From NCBI GenBank assembly GCA_030949605.1, contig JAUZSH010000038.1:1-47553 (forward strand): a DNA stretch of 47,553 nt. The letters run 5' to 3'. How positions within the stretch are numbered: position 1 is the stretch's first letter; every line of letters begins with the position of its first letter. The notes under the pieces were generated by a model. The model had not been told where the DNA came from, ran no database searches, and saw nothing but the letters and a program-made list of their open reading frames with translations. The translations under genes were made by a program, and so were the position numbers. The DNA comes from Ghiorsea sp. (GTDB taxonomy: Bacteria > Pseudomonadota > Zetaproteobacteria > Mariprofundales > Mariprofundaceae). Positions 26,335-35,368 of the stretch are shown here, in pieces.

Positions 26335-27489
26335 CTACTTCAACTCTAAGGTTCGATGAAAATTGGTGAGGTTATCGCAGCCATGTTCACGCACAACGAC
26401 CAAATCTTCCAAACGCACACCGCCAATATCTGCATAATACAAACCTGGCTCAATGGTAATCACCATGCGCTCTTCTAAGATTGCACCATTGCTGGAAACA
26501 CGCGGGTTTTCATGAATATCAAGCCCTACACCATGCCCCGTGCCGTGAAAGAAGCCACCTTGTTTACCATTGACCATGCCAGTTTTGAAGCCTTGGTTAT
26601 CAAAATGAGTGGTGATGTCGTTATGAATGTTGGCTGTATCTACACCAGCTTGCACCATATCTAACCCCATACTTTGCCCTTCAAGCACGGTTTGATACAT
26701 GTGTTTGAGCTTATCTGATGCCTTGCCTTTGACATAAGTGCGTGTCATATCACCCCAATAACCTGAAGTGACCAAACGCGGAAAAATATCAATGATAATA
26801 GGTTGGTGCGCTTGGATAACACCTGAACCCATATCATGGGGGTCGGCAGATTGGTTAGCACATGCGACAATAGTATGCGATGGCACAGCACCTTGCCCAA
26901 TGAGAAAGGTTTCAATGACGGCGCGAATGGCTTCGGATGTGACGATTTCTCCAGCTTGCTCATGGTCTTTAGGAAATGTCACCATCCCATCATTACTGAT
27001 GCCACAGCTTGCGATAAACTGTTCAGCTTTGAGCATACTTTGTGCTGTTAACTTTTCGGCTTTGGTGAGTTGCTCAATTTCAGCTTCGGATTTTATTACC
27101 CGCTCTGGAAATAAACTTGCAGGGCTTGGGATGACTTCAAACCCAAGCGCGATTAATTCTTGAGCATACAAAAAAGAGAAATCGGCAGGCACAGTGATGT
27201 GTTTCACTTGATGCTCTTGTAAAAAAGCAGCAGCGGTAGTACTTAAACTGCGCTGCCAACCCTTATCTTTGGCTTTGTTGTGCCAAACCGTATCCAAATG
27301 TACTTCATCAAGCTTGGACTGCACTTTGGCTCTATCCACTTCCAAGGGCGATAATAAGCCATGCCATGTAGTTTTATTGCCCACTTCTAAGCCGACTACG
27401 ATAAATGGATCGGGTACAAATAAACCAGAAATATACAACATATCAGCATGATGCTCTGAGCCTGAAATAAGCAGTTTGGCGGTTTTCAT
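26335..27489 (-). CDS. M24-family metallopeptidase (Xaa-Pro aminopeptidase/dipeptidase-like)
   Basis: A 384-aa protein with an N-terminal creatinase-like domain (1-150) and a C-terminal pita-bread peptidase domain. All five metal ligands can be placed: Asp in IIDIFPR, Asp in YWGDMTRTY, His in GTGHGVGLDIHE, Glu in VITIEPGLYY and Glu in GVRLEDLVVV. It probably cleaves peptides at proline, but M24 members vary, so the exact substrate is open. The ATG overlaps the stop of the BolA-like gene. yhbY, the bolA-like gene and this gene form a tightly overlapping minus-strand operon. Confidence 0.92.
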   Translation of the reverse strand: MKTAKLLISGSEHHADMLYISGLFVPDPFIVVGLEVGNKTTWHGLLSPLEVDRAKVQSKLDEVHLDTVWHNKAKDKGWQRSLSTTAAAFLQEHQVKHITVPADFSFLYAQELIALGFEVIPSPASLFPERVIKSEAEIEQLTKAEKLTAQSMLKAEQFIASCGISNDGMVTFPKDHEQAGEIVTSEAIRAVIETFLIGQGAVPSHTIVACANQSADPHDMGSGVIQAHQPIIIDIFPRLVTSGYWGDMTRTYVKGKASDKLKHMYQTVLEGQSMGLDMVQAGVDTANIHNDITTHFDNQGFKTGMVNGKQGGFFHGTGHGVGLDIHENPRVSSNGAILEERMVITIEPGLYYADIGGVRLEDLVVVREHGCDNLTNFHRTLELK

Positions 27490-27749
27490 ACTTCCTCTGG
27501 GGCTTGGGCTTGAATGCTCAAAGCATGAATAGCTTTAGGAAACAGGTGTTTGCACGCATCGTTGACCAAGCGGTGCTTTTGAATGCGTGACTTGCCTGCA
27601 AATGCACTGGCGACAATATTGACCACATAATGTCCACCACCAGACTTTGCACCTTCATGACCAGCATGAAGATGGGATTCATCTAAGACTTCGAGGTGAG
27701 TGGGTTGAAAAGTATCGTTTAATGCTTGTTCAATCAGGCTAACACTCAT
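27486..27749 (-). CDS. BolA-family protein
   Basis: An 87-aa protein with the BolA fold. Family markers are the HLEVLDESHLHAGH stretch, the GGGHYVVNIVASAFAGKSRIQKHRLV core (conserved His, and the RIQKHR recognition helix) and the C-terminal IHALSIQA strand. BolA proteins partner monothiol glutaredoxins in Fe-S trafficking or bind DNA. The full BolA architecture with the H-x-G-H loop supports either BolA or IbaG subtype. It overlaps yhbY upstream and the peptidase gene downstream by 4 nt each, implying translational coupling. Confidence 0.9.
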   Translation of the reverse strand: MSVSLIEQALNDTFQPTHLEVLDESHLHAGHEGAKSGGGHYVVNIVASAFAGKSRIQKHRLVNDACKHLFPKAIHALSIQAQAPEEV

Positions 27750-28030
27750 GTTTTCTTTTCAGCTTTCTTTTTGCGGTAAAGTACGAAAATCTTGCCGATT
27801 TTTTGCACGATATCAGCATTGGTTTTCGTTGCCAATGTATTCGCCGCTTTAAGACGCTCATCTCTATCATCACTCTGAATTTGCACTTTAATCAATTCGT
27901 GAATGCTTAAAGCATTATCTGTTTCAGCGATTAAGCTTTCAGAGATACCATGTTGCCCCACCTGAATGGTAACTTTTAAGTGGTGGGCTTGGGATTTTAA
28001 CGCACGTTTTTTCTTATTATCTAAACTCAT
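27746..28030 (-). CDS. yhbY: YhbY-family RNA-binding protein (CRM domain)
   Basis: A 94-aa protein with a single CRS1/YhbY domain. It shows the basic N-terminus KKKRALKSQAHHLKVTIQVGQHGIS, the helix IHELIKVQI and the late IVQKIGKIFVLYRKKK. E. coli YhbY associates with pre-50S ribosomal subunits. It is the first gene of the minus-strand operon yhbY/bolA-like/peptidase. The 107-bp spacer shared with the divergent lipoprotein gene contains a small aacgtca/tgacgtt hairpin just behind the start. Confidence 0.92.
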   Translation of the reverse strand: MSLDNKKKRALKSQAHHLKVTIQVGQHGISESLIAETDNALSIHELIKVQIQSDDRDERLKAANTLATKTNADIVQKIGKIFVLYRKKKAEKKT

Positions 28031-28137
28031 GGGCGAAGGATAACGTCATCTTGACGTTTTGGTACCCATTCAATGGTTTTATCTTGAAGCAGGTCATTTT
28101 TTCGCTTACGATTGGCTACTAAGTTAAGGAGATAGTT

Positions 28138-28332
28138 ATGAATATATCACGTATTTTAATGATGGTAAGTGCAGCAGCGGTATTGTCGGCATGTTCAAGT
28201 ACAGGTAAACCCATTGTGTATAAACACCCTGAAACCAAGAGTATTGTGTTGCTTCAAGGGGATACCTTGCAATGTGAACCACTGTTCCGAAAGTCTGGAT
28301 TTAAACGTGTGGACACAGGCGAAATTGAATAA
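28138..28332 (+). CDS. Small lipoprotein
   Basis: A 64-aa predicted lipoprotein. A strong ribosome binding site AAGGAG precedes the ATG. The signal peptide MNISRILMMVSAAAVLSAC ends in a good lipobox, so Cys19 would be lipidated. The mature part of about 45 residues (SSTGKPIVYKHPETKSIVLL to GEIE) has one further cysteine and no family I can name. It is followed by a bidirectional terminator shared with the convergent Nudix gene. Confidence 0.82.
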   Translation: MNISRILMMVSAAAVLSACSSTGKPIVYKHPETKSIVLLQGDTLQCEPLFRKSGFKRVDTGEIE

Positions 28333-28336
28333 ACTC

Positions 28337-28373
28337 TTTACTCCCTCATGCGTTTTTCTCTTGAGGGAGTAAA
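28337..28373 (+). terminator. Terminator between the lipoprotein and Nudix genes
   Basis: A 12-bp stem tttactccctca/tgagggagtaaa with a 13-nt T-rich loop; a T-rich run (ccttctttttt) follows on the plus strand. It overlaps the last codon and stop of the convergent Nudix gene and can serve both directions. Confidence 0.8.
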
Positions 28374-28780
28374 CCTTCTTTTTTACAGTCCTGTAGCATT
28401 TGAACCAGCTTTTGATTGGCTGCAGGCATGGTTAAATTGCTTAACTGTTCAAGTTTACACCACATATATGCACTTTCAGCTTGAATGATTGTATTCTTGT
28501 CATAACGACAAAAGAAAAAGAGAAAAGATAGAAGTCTGTCATCGTATTGATGATTATATTTACCAATATGCCGCCACAATTTTCCTTTAACACCTGTTTC
28601 TTCTTTGAGTTCGCGTAGAGCTGTTTGTAGTGGCATCTCATCTTCTTCAAGTTTTCCGCCAGGAAATGACCAAACATTCGGACAATGCACATCTGATTTT
28701 CTCTTGAGTAGTAAGACTTCATTATCCTCATTAAGCATGGCAACCAGTGATATGACTGCGGATGGCATGGCGTGACTCAT
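28346..28780 (-). CDS. Nudix hydrolase (MutT/NUDT-like)
   Basis: A 144-aa Nudix protein. The Nudix box GGKLEEDEMPLQTALRELKE-ETG is complete with the REL-x-EE metal-binding core. The frame is open to 28879, but AAAGGAGG lies just before the ATG at 28780 and the shorter form begins right at the domain. These enzymes hydrolyse nucleoside diphosphate derivatives such as 8-oxo-dGTP. The PGG-K-E pattern and Trp-rich flanks (NVWSFPGGK) resemble MutT-like nucleotide-pool cleaners, though the substrate is not certain. It is divergent from hisS across 87 bp. Confidence 0.9.
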   Translation of the reverse strand: MSHAMPSAVISLVAMLNEDNEVLLLKRKSDVHCPNVWSFPGGKLEEDEMPLQTALRELKEETGVKGKLWRHIGKYNHQYDDRLLSFLFFFCRYDKNTIIQAESAYMWCKLEQLSNLTMPAANQKLVQMLQDCKKEGLLPQEKNA

Positions 28781-28867
28781 ATTTCCTCCTTTTGTTGCAA
28801 GCTTACTTTTGACGTATAGTTTGCGTTGAAAAGTATTTTTATGAGCAACAATAACGGGTAAAAGACT

Positions 28868-30106
28868 ATGGCAAAGCAAAAATTACAAAGTATTCGTGGT
28901 ATTCACGACGGGCTTCCCGCGCAAGTGCGTGCATGGCGGCATATTGAAAATGTGGCGCGTGATGTGTTTGCATCGTATGCGTTTGCTGAAGTTCGCTTAC
29001 CGATTTTAGAGCCAACAGCGTTATTTGTGCGCTCGGTAGGCGAAAAAACGGATATTGTATCCAAAGAAATGTATGCCTTTGAAGACCAAGGTGGGGATAA
29101 CATTTGTTTGCGCCCTGAAGGTACGGCTGGTGCTGTGCGGGCTTATTTACAAGCAGGTTTAACAAGGGCAGGGGCGCAACGCTGGTTTTATATGGGGGCT
29201 ATGTTTCGCAGAGAACGCCCACAAAAGGGGCGATTGCGTCAATTTCAACAAATTGGTGCTGAGTTTTTTGGTGCATCGGCTGCTGTTGAAGATGCAGAAG
29301 TCTTGGCGATGGCGCAGCTATTTTTAGATAAGTTGGGTATCCAAGAAACACGCCTTGAAATCAATTCTTTGGGTTGCACATCATGTCGCCCTGATTACCG
29401 TGAAGCATTGCTTACCTTCCTACAAAGTAAAAAAGATAGTCTTTGTGAAACATGCCATGAGCGTATGGATAGCAATCCGATGCGGGTATTGGATTGCAAG
29501 GTGAAATCATGCCAGGAAGCCCTCACCGACGCGCCCGAAATGGTGAATGACTTGTGCGACACCTGCGACACTCACTTTTCAGGTTTGAAATCGAGTCTGG
29601 ATGCTTTGGATGTTTCATACACCATCAATCCGCGCATTGTGCGTGGCTTGGATTATTATAATCGTACAGCTTTTGAGTTCATCACTGACCAACTGGGTGC
29701 GCAAGGCACAGTGCTTGCAGGTGGGCGTTATGATGGCTTAGTTGAATCTTTGGGAGGTCCTGCAACACCTGCCATTGGTTTTGCCGCTGGCATGGAACGT
29801 TTGGAAATGCTGCTGCCAGAAATCCAACAAGCACAACCTGATATTGCGGTCGTTGCCTTGGGTGAAGCCGTGATGGGTTATGCTTTGCAACAAGCTGCCA
29901 AACTTCGCCAAGCAGGTTTAGCTGTGATTCATTGTGGTGGCGGCAGCGCCAAGCGCCAATTCAAAATGGCAGACCGAGAAGGTGCGAAGTTTGTGGTCAC
30001 CATTGGCGAAGATGAAATGAAATCCAATCAATTGATGCTGAAAAATTTAAGCACGGGCGAGCAGCAGCTATTAACACTTGAGCGCATCATACAAATGACA
30101 CCTTAA
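28868..30106 (+). CDS. hisS: Histidyl-tRNA synthetase
   Basis: A 412-aa class II synthetase that charges tRNA-His. Motif 2 (MFRRERPQKGRLRQFQQIG), the histidine-binding loop VRGLDYYNRTAFEF and motif 3 around GFAAGMERLEML are all visible. The C-terminal anticodon-binding domain runs from about 325 (DIAVVALGEA onward). Length and start (MAKQKLQSIRGIHDGLP) match the bacterial HisS family. The spacer to the Nudix gene holds both promoters. It ends 81 bp before moxR. Confidence 0.97.
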   Translation: MAKQKLQSIRGIHDGLPAQVRAWRHIENVARDVFASYAFAEVRLPILEPTALFVRSVGEKTDIVSKEMYAFEDQGGDNICLRPEGTAGAVRAYLQAGLTRAGAQRWFYMGAMFRRERPQKGRLRQFQQIGAEFFGASAAVEDAEVLAMAQLFLDKLGIQETRLEINSLGCTSCRPDYREALLTFLQSKKDSLCETCHERMDSNPMRVLDCKVKSCQEALTDAPEMVNDLCDTCDTHFSGLKSSLDALDVSYTINPRIVRGLDYYNRTAFEFITDQLGAQGTVLAGGRYDGLVESLGGPATPAIGFAAGMERLEMLLPEIQQAQPDIAVVALGEAVMGYALQQAAKLRQAGLAVIHCGGGSAKRQFKMADREGAKFVVTIGEDEMKSNQLMLKNLSTGEQQLLTLERIIQMTP

Positions 30107-30129
30107 CATCATCTTACGTTCATCTTGCC

Positions 30130-30158
30130 TTGAATATGCTTGGCGCGCAGCTTATATA
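30130..30158 (+). promoter_or_regulatory. Candidate promoter of the Bat operon
   Basis: TTGAAT (30130-30135) and TATATA (30153-30158) with an exact 17-bp spacer, 30 bp before the moxR ATG. There is no terminator between hisS and this site. Confidence 0.55.
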
Positions 30159-30187
30159 AGTTTTATCACACTGTTGGCGGGGTAAGC

Positions 30188-31144
30188 ATGGACACCAAGC
30201 AAGTTTTTTCAGCACTACAAAGCAGCATGTCAGAGCATATTATTGGGCAAACGCATTTAACCAATCGTTTGCTCATTGCCGTGCTTGCTGATGGGCATTT
30301 GTTGGTGGAAGGCGCACCTGGTCTTGCCAAAACGCGGGCGATTCAGGTGTTGTCTGAACATATTGAGGGAGACTTTCATCGGGTACAGTTTACCCCTGAT
30401 TTGTTGCCATCGGATTTAACGGGGGTGGAAGTTTATCGCCCGCAAGATGGTAGTTTTCATTTCCAACAAGGACCATTGTTTCACAACCTTGTGCTTGCCG
30501 ATGAAATCAACCGTGCACCTGCAAAAGTGCAAGCTGCTTTGCTTGAAGCGATGGCAGAGCGGCAAATTACAGTGGGGCGCACCAGTTATCCTTTGCCCGA
30601 CTTGTTTTTGGTGATGGCAACGCAAAACCCGATTGAACAAGAAGGCACATACCCCTTACCTGAAGCCCAGCTCGATCGCTTTTTGTTGCATGTGACCATT
30701 GATTATCCTGATGCGGCATCAGAACAAAAGATTTTGCAACTCTCTCGCGCTGAAGCCAGTGCAAAACCCAAGAAACCCGAAGTTTTACTCAACCAAGACA
30801 CACTATTTCAAGCTCGCCAAGAAGCATTGAATATCCATGTTGCGCCTCAACTTGAGACTTATATCGTGCAATTGATGATGGCGACTCGCGCCAATCATAC
30901 GCAAACAGGCATGGTCAAACATTTGCAATACGGCGCAAGTCCACGGGCAACCATTGCGCTGGATAGATGTGCTAGAGCCCATGCTTGGTTGGATGGGCGT
31001 GATTTTGTGACACCTGAAGATATTCAAAGCATGGCATGGGATGTGTTGCGCCATCGTTTGTTGCTCAACTATGAAGCTGAAGCATCAGGCTTGACCACGG
31101 ATGATGTGATTCATCAGTTAATCGCAGAAGTTTCTGTTCCCTAG
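30188..31144 (+). CDS. MoxR-family AAA+ ATPase
   Basis: A 318-aa MoxR ATPase. Walker A is GAPGLAKT (residues 42-49) and Walker B is LVLADEINRAP (101-111). The sensor 1 region VMATQNPIEQEGTYPLPEAQ is typical of MoxR. These ATPases act as chaperones for von Willebrand factor A proteins, here encoded downstream. The frame is open from 30140, but the ATG at 30188 follows GGCGGGG and starts the domain. It is the first gene of a six-gene operon with DUF58, DUF4381, BatA, BatB/C and BatD. Confidence 0.95.
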   Translation: MDTKQVFSALQSSMSEHIIGQTHLTNRLLIAVLADGHLLVEGAPGLAKTRAIQVLSEHIEGDFHRVQFTPDLLPSDLTGVEVYRPQDGSFHFQQGPLFHNLVLADEINRAPAKVQAALLEAMAERQITVGRTSYPLPDLFLVMATQNPIEQEGTYPLPEAQLDRFLLHVTIDYPDAASEQKILQLSRAEASAKPKKPEVLLNQDTLFQARQEALNIHVAPQLETYIVQLMMATRANHTQTGMVKHLQYGASPRATIALDRCARAHAWLDGRDFVTPEDIQSMAWDVLRHRLLLNYEAEASGLTTDDVIHQLIAEVSVP

Positions 31145-31166
31145 AAGCATAGAAAAAGGTTTAGGC

Positions 31167-32066
31167 ATGTCTGCCACAGCGATTCAACTTTCCGAACTCA
31201 TTGCCATGCAGCATCAAGCGGCATCCCTTGCCGTGCGGCGTAAGCATATCAAAGCGACCATGAGCGGTGCGCATGTGTCTCGCTTGCGTGGGCGAGGTAT
31301 GGAGTTTGATGAAGTGCGAGTGTACCAACCCGGTGATGATGTGGGCAGCATTGATTGGAAGGTGACCGCGCGCAAAGGCGTGACCCATGTGAAGCTGTAT
31401 CGAGAAGAGCGGGAACGACCCGTGCTGTTGTGTTTGGATTACCGAAGCAGCATGTTTTTTGCCACTCAAGGTGCATTGAAATCCGTGGTGGCAACCCAAG
31501 CTGCGGCACTGTTGGCATGGCATGGTGTTGCTCATGGCGACCGTTTGGGTGGTATGATTTTTTCAGGTGAGGCGCACACTGAAATCAAACCCATGCGTGG
31601 TAAAAGAGGGGTGTTGGCTCTGTTTCATCAATGCACCCAACATCCTGCATGGCAACATGCACCACAATCCGTTAAGCAACCCAGCATGGATGCGTTGACC
31701 CGCAAGCTGAGATATACCAGTAAACATGGCAGTTTGATTTATATTTTGAGTGATTTTCGTGGTTTAAGCCAACAGACCATTGCTGATTTGACGCAATTAG
31801 CACGGCATAATGATGTGGTGCTGATTTCGGTGGTGGACAAGTTGGAGCAAACATTTCCCAAGTCGGGAACATATCCTGTGTTTGATGGCAAACAGTATTT
31901 CCATATTCAAGCCACCCCCCAACTTCGGCAACAATGGCAGGCGTATTTTGATACCCATCAAGCCAAATTGGATGAACTGCAAACCAAGTATGGTATCACG
32001 CATATCACGCTACACACTGATGATGCCGTTACCGAAACCCTTGCTCAAAGGTTGCGTTTATCATGA
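31167..32066 (+). CDS. DUF58-domain protein
   Basis: A 299-aa protein with the DUF58 signature FDEVRVYQPGDDVGSIDWKV, a recurrent partner of MoxR. The flanking region is VWA-like: LCLDYRSSMFF (MIDAS-like D-x-R-S-S) and later LIYILSDFRG. No membrane segment is evident, so it is probably cytoplasmic. Its function in the complex is not defined. The DUF4381 gene starts 4 nt before its stop (ATGA overlap), so expression is coupled. Confidence 0.92.
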   Translation: MSATAIQLSELIAMQHQAASLAVRRKHIKATMSGAHVSRLRGRGMEFDEVRVYQPGDDVGSIDWKVTARKGVTHVKLYREERERPVLLCLDYRSSMFFATQGALKSVVATQAAALLAWHGVAHGDRLGGMIFSGEAHTEIKPMRGKRGVLALFHQCTQHPAWQHAPQSVKQPSMDALTRKLRYTSKHGSLIYILSDFRGLSQQTIADLTQLARHNDVVLISVVDKLEQTFPKSGTYPVFDGKQYFHIQATPQLRQQWQAYFDTHQAKLDELQTKYGITHITLHTDDAVTETLAQRLRLS

Positions 32067-32575
32067 AGCAAGACCCTTTGGCGCAATTAAAAGATATTCA
32101 TTTTCCTGCACCCAGCCCATGGTGGGATTGGGCTGTGGGTTGGTGGCTATTATTGTTTTTGTTGGTGGCAGCTTTGTGGTTTGTTGCGCCCAAACTGTGG
32201 CGAGCATGGCAAAGGTGGCGCAAACAACGCAAGTTACAACAAGTGATGCAGTCTGAAATCCAACGCATTTGTGATGCCTATGCCACACACCAGCAAGCAC
32301 AAGATTTGGTGGCAGACATCAATACATTGCTGCGCCGTGTGGTGTTGACTGTCTTTCCAGAGCAGCAAGCGGCAAGTTTGATTGGTAAGGAGTGGCTCAA
32401 GTTTTTAGATCAAGTATGGCAAGATAAACCTTCGCCTTCATTTTCCAGTCAACCCTTTGCCGATATATTATTGCACGCAGCATATCAGCCTGATGTGGGC
32501 ATGGATGAAGCGCAAGCTCAAGCCTTGTGTGACTTGGTCAAAGCTTGGCTGAAGGCGGTGAAACATCATGTTTGA
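32063..32575 (+). CDS. DUF4381-domain membrane protein
   Basis: A 170-aa protein with the DUF4381 start LAQLKDIHFPAPSPWWDWAVGWW. One transmembrane helix follows (about 27-42, LLLFLLVAALWFVAP), then a basic juxtamembrane stretch and a helical cytoplasmic domain with LLRRVVLTVFP and WLKFLDQVW. It is always found in MoxR/Bat clusters, but its task is unknown. It overlaps both neighbours: ATGA with the DUF58 gene and 8 nt with batA. Confidence 0.88.
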   Translation: MKQDPLAQLKDIHFPAPSPWWDWAVGWWLLLFLLVAALWFVAPKLWRAWQRWRKQRKLQQVMQSEIQRICDAYATHQQAQDLVADINTLLRRVVLTVFPEQQAASLIGKEWLKFLDQVWQDKPSPSFSSQPFADILLHAAYQPDVGMDEAQAQALCDLVKAWLKAVKHHV

Positions 32576-33557
32576 GTTTGTGTGGTGGTGGATATTGTTG
32601 TTGCTGCCTTTGCCTTGGTTGGTGCAACGCTTGTTTGCGGGTAAACCACAACAAGAACAGGCTCAAGCAGGTCTATTTATACCTTTTGTGGATGATTTAA
32701 GGGCAATCACACCAACACACAACAACCCTGATGCACAAGAAAAGCATGGTTACTTGTTGTGGCTGGCATGGCTGCTTTTGCTTGTGGCAGCAGCGCGCCC
32801 GCAGTGGTTGGGTGAGCCTATTGAGATGTCTCGCAGTGGTCGGGATTTGATGTTGGCGATTGATTTATCAGGCAGTATGCAAACCCAAGACTTTGTGCTT
32901 GCTGGGCAACAGGTGGACAGATTGACCGCCACCAAGACCATTGCCAGTGATTTTATTGCAAGGCGAGAAGGCGACCGTGTGGGCTTGATTCTATTTGGTA
33001 CGCAAGCCTATCTGCAAACACCACTCACTTTTGACCGCAAAACCGTCAATCAATTTTTAAGTGAGGCGGTGATTGGGCTGGCAGGCAAAGAAACGGCGAT
33101 TGGTGATGCGATTGGTTTAGCCGTCAAACGCTTGCAACATGTGAAAAATGCACAGGATTTGGTGTTGATTTTGCTCACTGATGGCGTGAACACCGCAGGC
33201 GCACTCAAACCTGAAGAAGCCGTGAAACTGGCAAAACAAATCGGCTTGCGTATTTATACCATAGGCATTGGTGCGGACAAGATGGCAGTGCGCTCCTTTT
33301 TTGGCACCCAAATGGTCAATCCTTCTGCCGATTTGGATGAAGCTATGCTGCAAAACATCGCTGATGAGACGGGCGGCAGATATTTCCGAGCTAAAGATAC
33401 CCAAGCCTTGCAACAGATTTATGCTTTGATTGATAAGCTGGAGCCTGTGGCAAGGGATAGCCAAACCTTTCGCCCTGTGCGCGCATTATTGGTGTATCCA
33501 TTAGCGGCAAGCTTTGCCTTATTGCTGATGATGTTGTGGTTAAGGAAGCGGGGTTAA
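32568..33557 (+). CDS. batA: BatA-type von Willebrand factor A membrane protein
   Basis: A 329-aa protein with two N-terminal transmembrane helices (about 5-22 and 60-75), then a VWA domain carrying a complete MIDAS start (MLAIDLSGSMQ) and LLTDGVNTAG. A C-terminal helix (LAASFALLLMMLWL) ends the protein. Bat proteins were named for Bacteroides aerotolerance; the VWA domain is taken to face the periplasm. Their molecular role is unresolved. It is 2 bp ahead of the batB/C gene. Confidence 0.9.
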   Translation: MFEFVWWWILLLLPLPWLVQRLFAGKPQQEQAQAGLFIPFVDDLRAITPTHNNPDAQEKHGYLLWLAWLLLLVAAARPQWLGEPIEMSRSGRDLMLAIDLSGSMQTQDFVLAGQQVDRLTATKTIASDFIARREGDRVGLILFGTQAYLQTPLTFDRKTVNQFLSEAVIGLAGKETAIGDAIGLAVKRLQHVKNAQDLVLILLTDGVNTAGALKPEEAVKLAKQIGLRIYTIGIGADKMAVRSFFGTQMVNPSADLDEAMLQNIADETGGRYFRAKDTQALQQIYALIDKLEPVARDSQTFRPVRALLVYPLAASFALLLMMLWLRKRG

Positions 33558-33559
33558 AT

Positions 33560-35368
33560 ATGGACTTTCTTCATGATTTTCATTTTTTGCGCCCTTGGAT
33601 GTGGCTTTTGCTGATTCCTGCCATGGCGTTGTTGTATGTACGCCATCAACAAGCAGGCATGGGGGCATGGAAAAAGCTGCTTGCCCCTGAATTGTTGGCA
33701 TATTTGCAAGCAGGTCGCCCGCACGAGATGTCCAAAACAAAGTTGTTGGGCTTAGGTATGTTGCTTGCGCTGATAGTGGCAGCATTGGCAGGTCCTGTGT
33801 GGCAAAAGATGCCGCAACCCGTGTATAGCCAAGGTTCAGGTTTGGTGGTGGTCTTGGATTTATCGGCATCCATGAATGCGCAAGACATCAAACCTGACCG
33901 CTTAACTCGAGCCAAGCAGAAGTTGACCGATTTGTTGCATCTACGCAAAGAAGGGCAAACAGCATTGGTGGTGTTTGCAGGCTCGGCATTTGTGGTCACA
34001 CCGCTCACCGATGATAACGAAACGATTTTATCCCAACTGCAAGGGCTGACCACGGATATTATGCCTGTGCAGGGCGGTGATATGGATGCGGGGCTTAGTC
34101 AAGCCCAAGCCATGTTGACGCAGGCATCTATGCAGCATGGAAATATCTTGCTGTTGACCGATTCGGATGATTATTCGGAATCTATGGTTGAGCAGGTGAC
34201 ACAAGCAGGCTTTAGTATTCATGTGGTTGGTGTGGGCACAAAGGATGGTGCGCCCATTCCGCAAGAAGGTGGTGGTTTTATCAGCGATGCTTCGGGGCGC
34301 ATTGTGATTGCTAAGTTGGATGAACAAAAGCTACAACGCTCGGCACTGCTTGGGCAAGGCGCATATCATCGCTTAAGCATTGATGATTCAGATATTGCCA
34401 TGCTTATTCAGCCAACAGTGCAAGAACGATTGGAATCCAGCCAAGAACGTGATGCCAGCTTTGATGAGTGGCAAGAAGAGGGGCATTGGTTACTTGTGTT
34501 GGTGATTCCTTTGTTTGCCTTGTTGTTTCGCCGTGGTGCGTTGTTGGCTGTATGTTTCATGCTTTGGCAGCCTGCGCCATCTCAAGCAGGTGTTTGGCAA
34601 GATTTGTGGCAAACGACCGAACAACAAGCGCAACAACTGATGCAACAAAAGGATTATGCCAACGCCTACAAAACCTTTGAAAACCCTGCATGGAAAGCAG
34701 CTGCGGCATACCGCAATCATGATTATCAAGCAGCGATAGATGCGTTTCAAAATATAAAGCAACCCAATGCTGATGATTGGTATAATCATGGCAATGCCTT
34801 GGCGCATGCGGGTAAGTTGGATGAAGCCATGAATGCTTATGATGAAGCATTAAAGCGTAATCCAAACCATGCTGATGCCAAAGCCAATAAAGCTTTGTTG
34901 GAAAAACTGAAAAAAGAGCAAAAGCAGAAACAAGATAAAGATGGGGGCAAGGAAAAAGAAAAAAATAAAGGTGAGCATCAAGACAGTAACCAGAGTAAAG
35001 ATGGCAAGGGCAAAGACGACTCTAAGCAAGATGATTCTCAACAAGGCAATCAGGGGCAACAAGGTAAGCAGGGTCAAGAACAACAAAACCATGCCCAACA
35101 GCAGTCTGGCGATGATAAAGACAAGCAAGATAATGAAAATCAATCACCTGCAAATCAGATGAAGCAAGACCAAGGCGAGCAAGAAGACAAAGATAAGCAA
35201 GCGCAGATTGCAGCATCCGATGAGCAGCCGAAGAGTGAGGCGCAGCAAGCATTGGAACAAACCTTGCGCCGTGTTCCTGATGACCCTTCGGGGTTATTGC
35301 GCCGTAAATTTTTATATCAATATCAGCGGCAAGCAGGGCAAGTGCCGCAGCGAGGTCAAACATGGTGA
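33560..35368 (+). CDS. BatB-BatC fusion: VWA domain plus TPR and charged tail
   Basis: A 602-aa protein. Residues 1-320 are BatB-like: an N-terminal helix, a second helix (LLGLGMLLALIVAALAG), a VWA domain with MIDAS DLSASMN and a closing helix (LLVLVIPLFALLF). A second hydrophobic stretch and then BatC-like TPR units follow (WYNHGNALAHAGKLDEAM, AYDEALKRNPNHADAKANKA). From about residue 455 the chain is a low-complexity tail of Lys, Gln, Asp, Glu and Asn, about 110 residues long. In Bacteroides batB and batC are separate genes. The ATG at 33560 is chosen because earlier in-frame codons overlap batA. Confidence 0.88.
   Translation: MDFLHDFHFLRPWMWLLLIPAMALLYVRHQQAGMGAWKKLLAPELLAYLQAGRPHEMSKTKLLGLGMLLALIVAALAGPVWQKMPQPVYSQGSGLVVVLDLSASMNAQDIKPDRLTRAKQKLTDLLHLRKEGQTALVVFAGSAFVVTPLTDDNETILSQLQGLTTDIMPVQGGDMDAGLSQAQAMLTQASMQHGNILLLTDSDDYSESMVEQVTQAGFSIHVVGVGTKDGAPIPQEGGGFISDASGRIVIAKLDEQKLQRSALLGQGAYHRLSIDDSDIAMLIQPTVQERLESSQERDASFDEWQEEGHWLLVLVIPLFALLFRRGALLAVCFMLWQPAPSQAGVWQDLWQTTEQQAQQLMQQKDYANAYKTFENPAWKAAAAYRNHDYQAAIDAFQNIKQPNADDWYNHGNALAHAGKLDEAMNAYDEALKRNPNHADAKANKALLEKLKKEQKQKQDKDGGKEKEKNKGEHQDSNQSKDGKGKDDSKQDDSQQGNQGQQGKQGQEQQNHAQQQSGDDKDKQDNENQSPANQMKQDQGEQEDKDKQAQIAASDEQPKSEAQQALEQTLRRVPDDPSGLLRRKFLYQYQRQAGQVPQRGQTW

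Noticed and set aside
34850-35143. A 97-aa very hydrophobic minus-strand ORF
   Set aside because: It is the antisense shadow of the Lys/Gln/Asp-rich tail of the BatB-BatC protein, which reads as Leu/Ile/Phe on the other strand.
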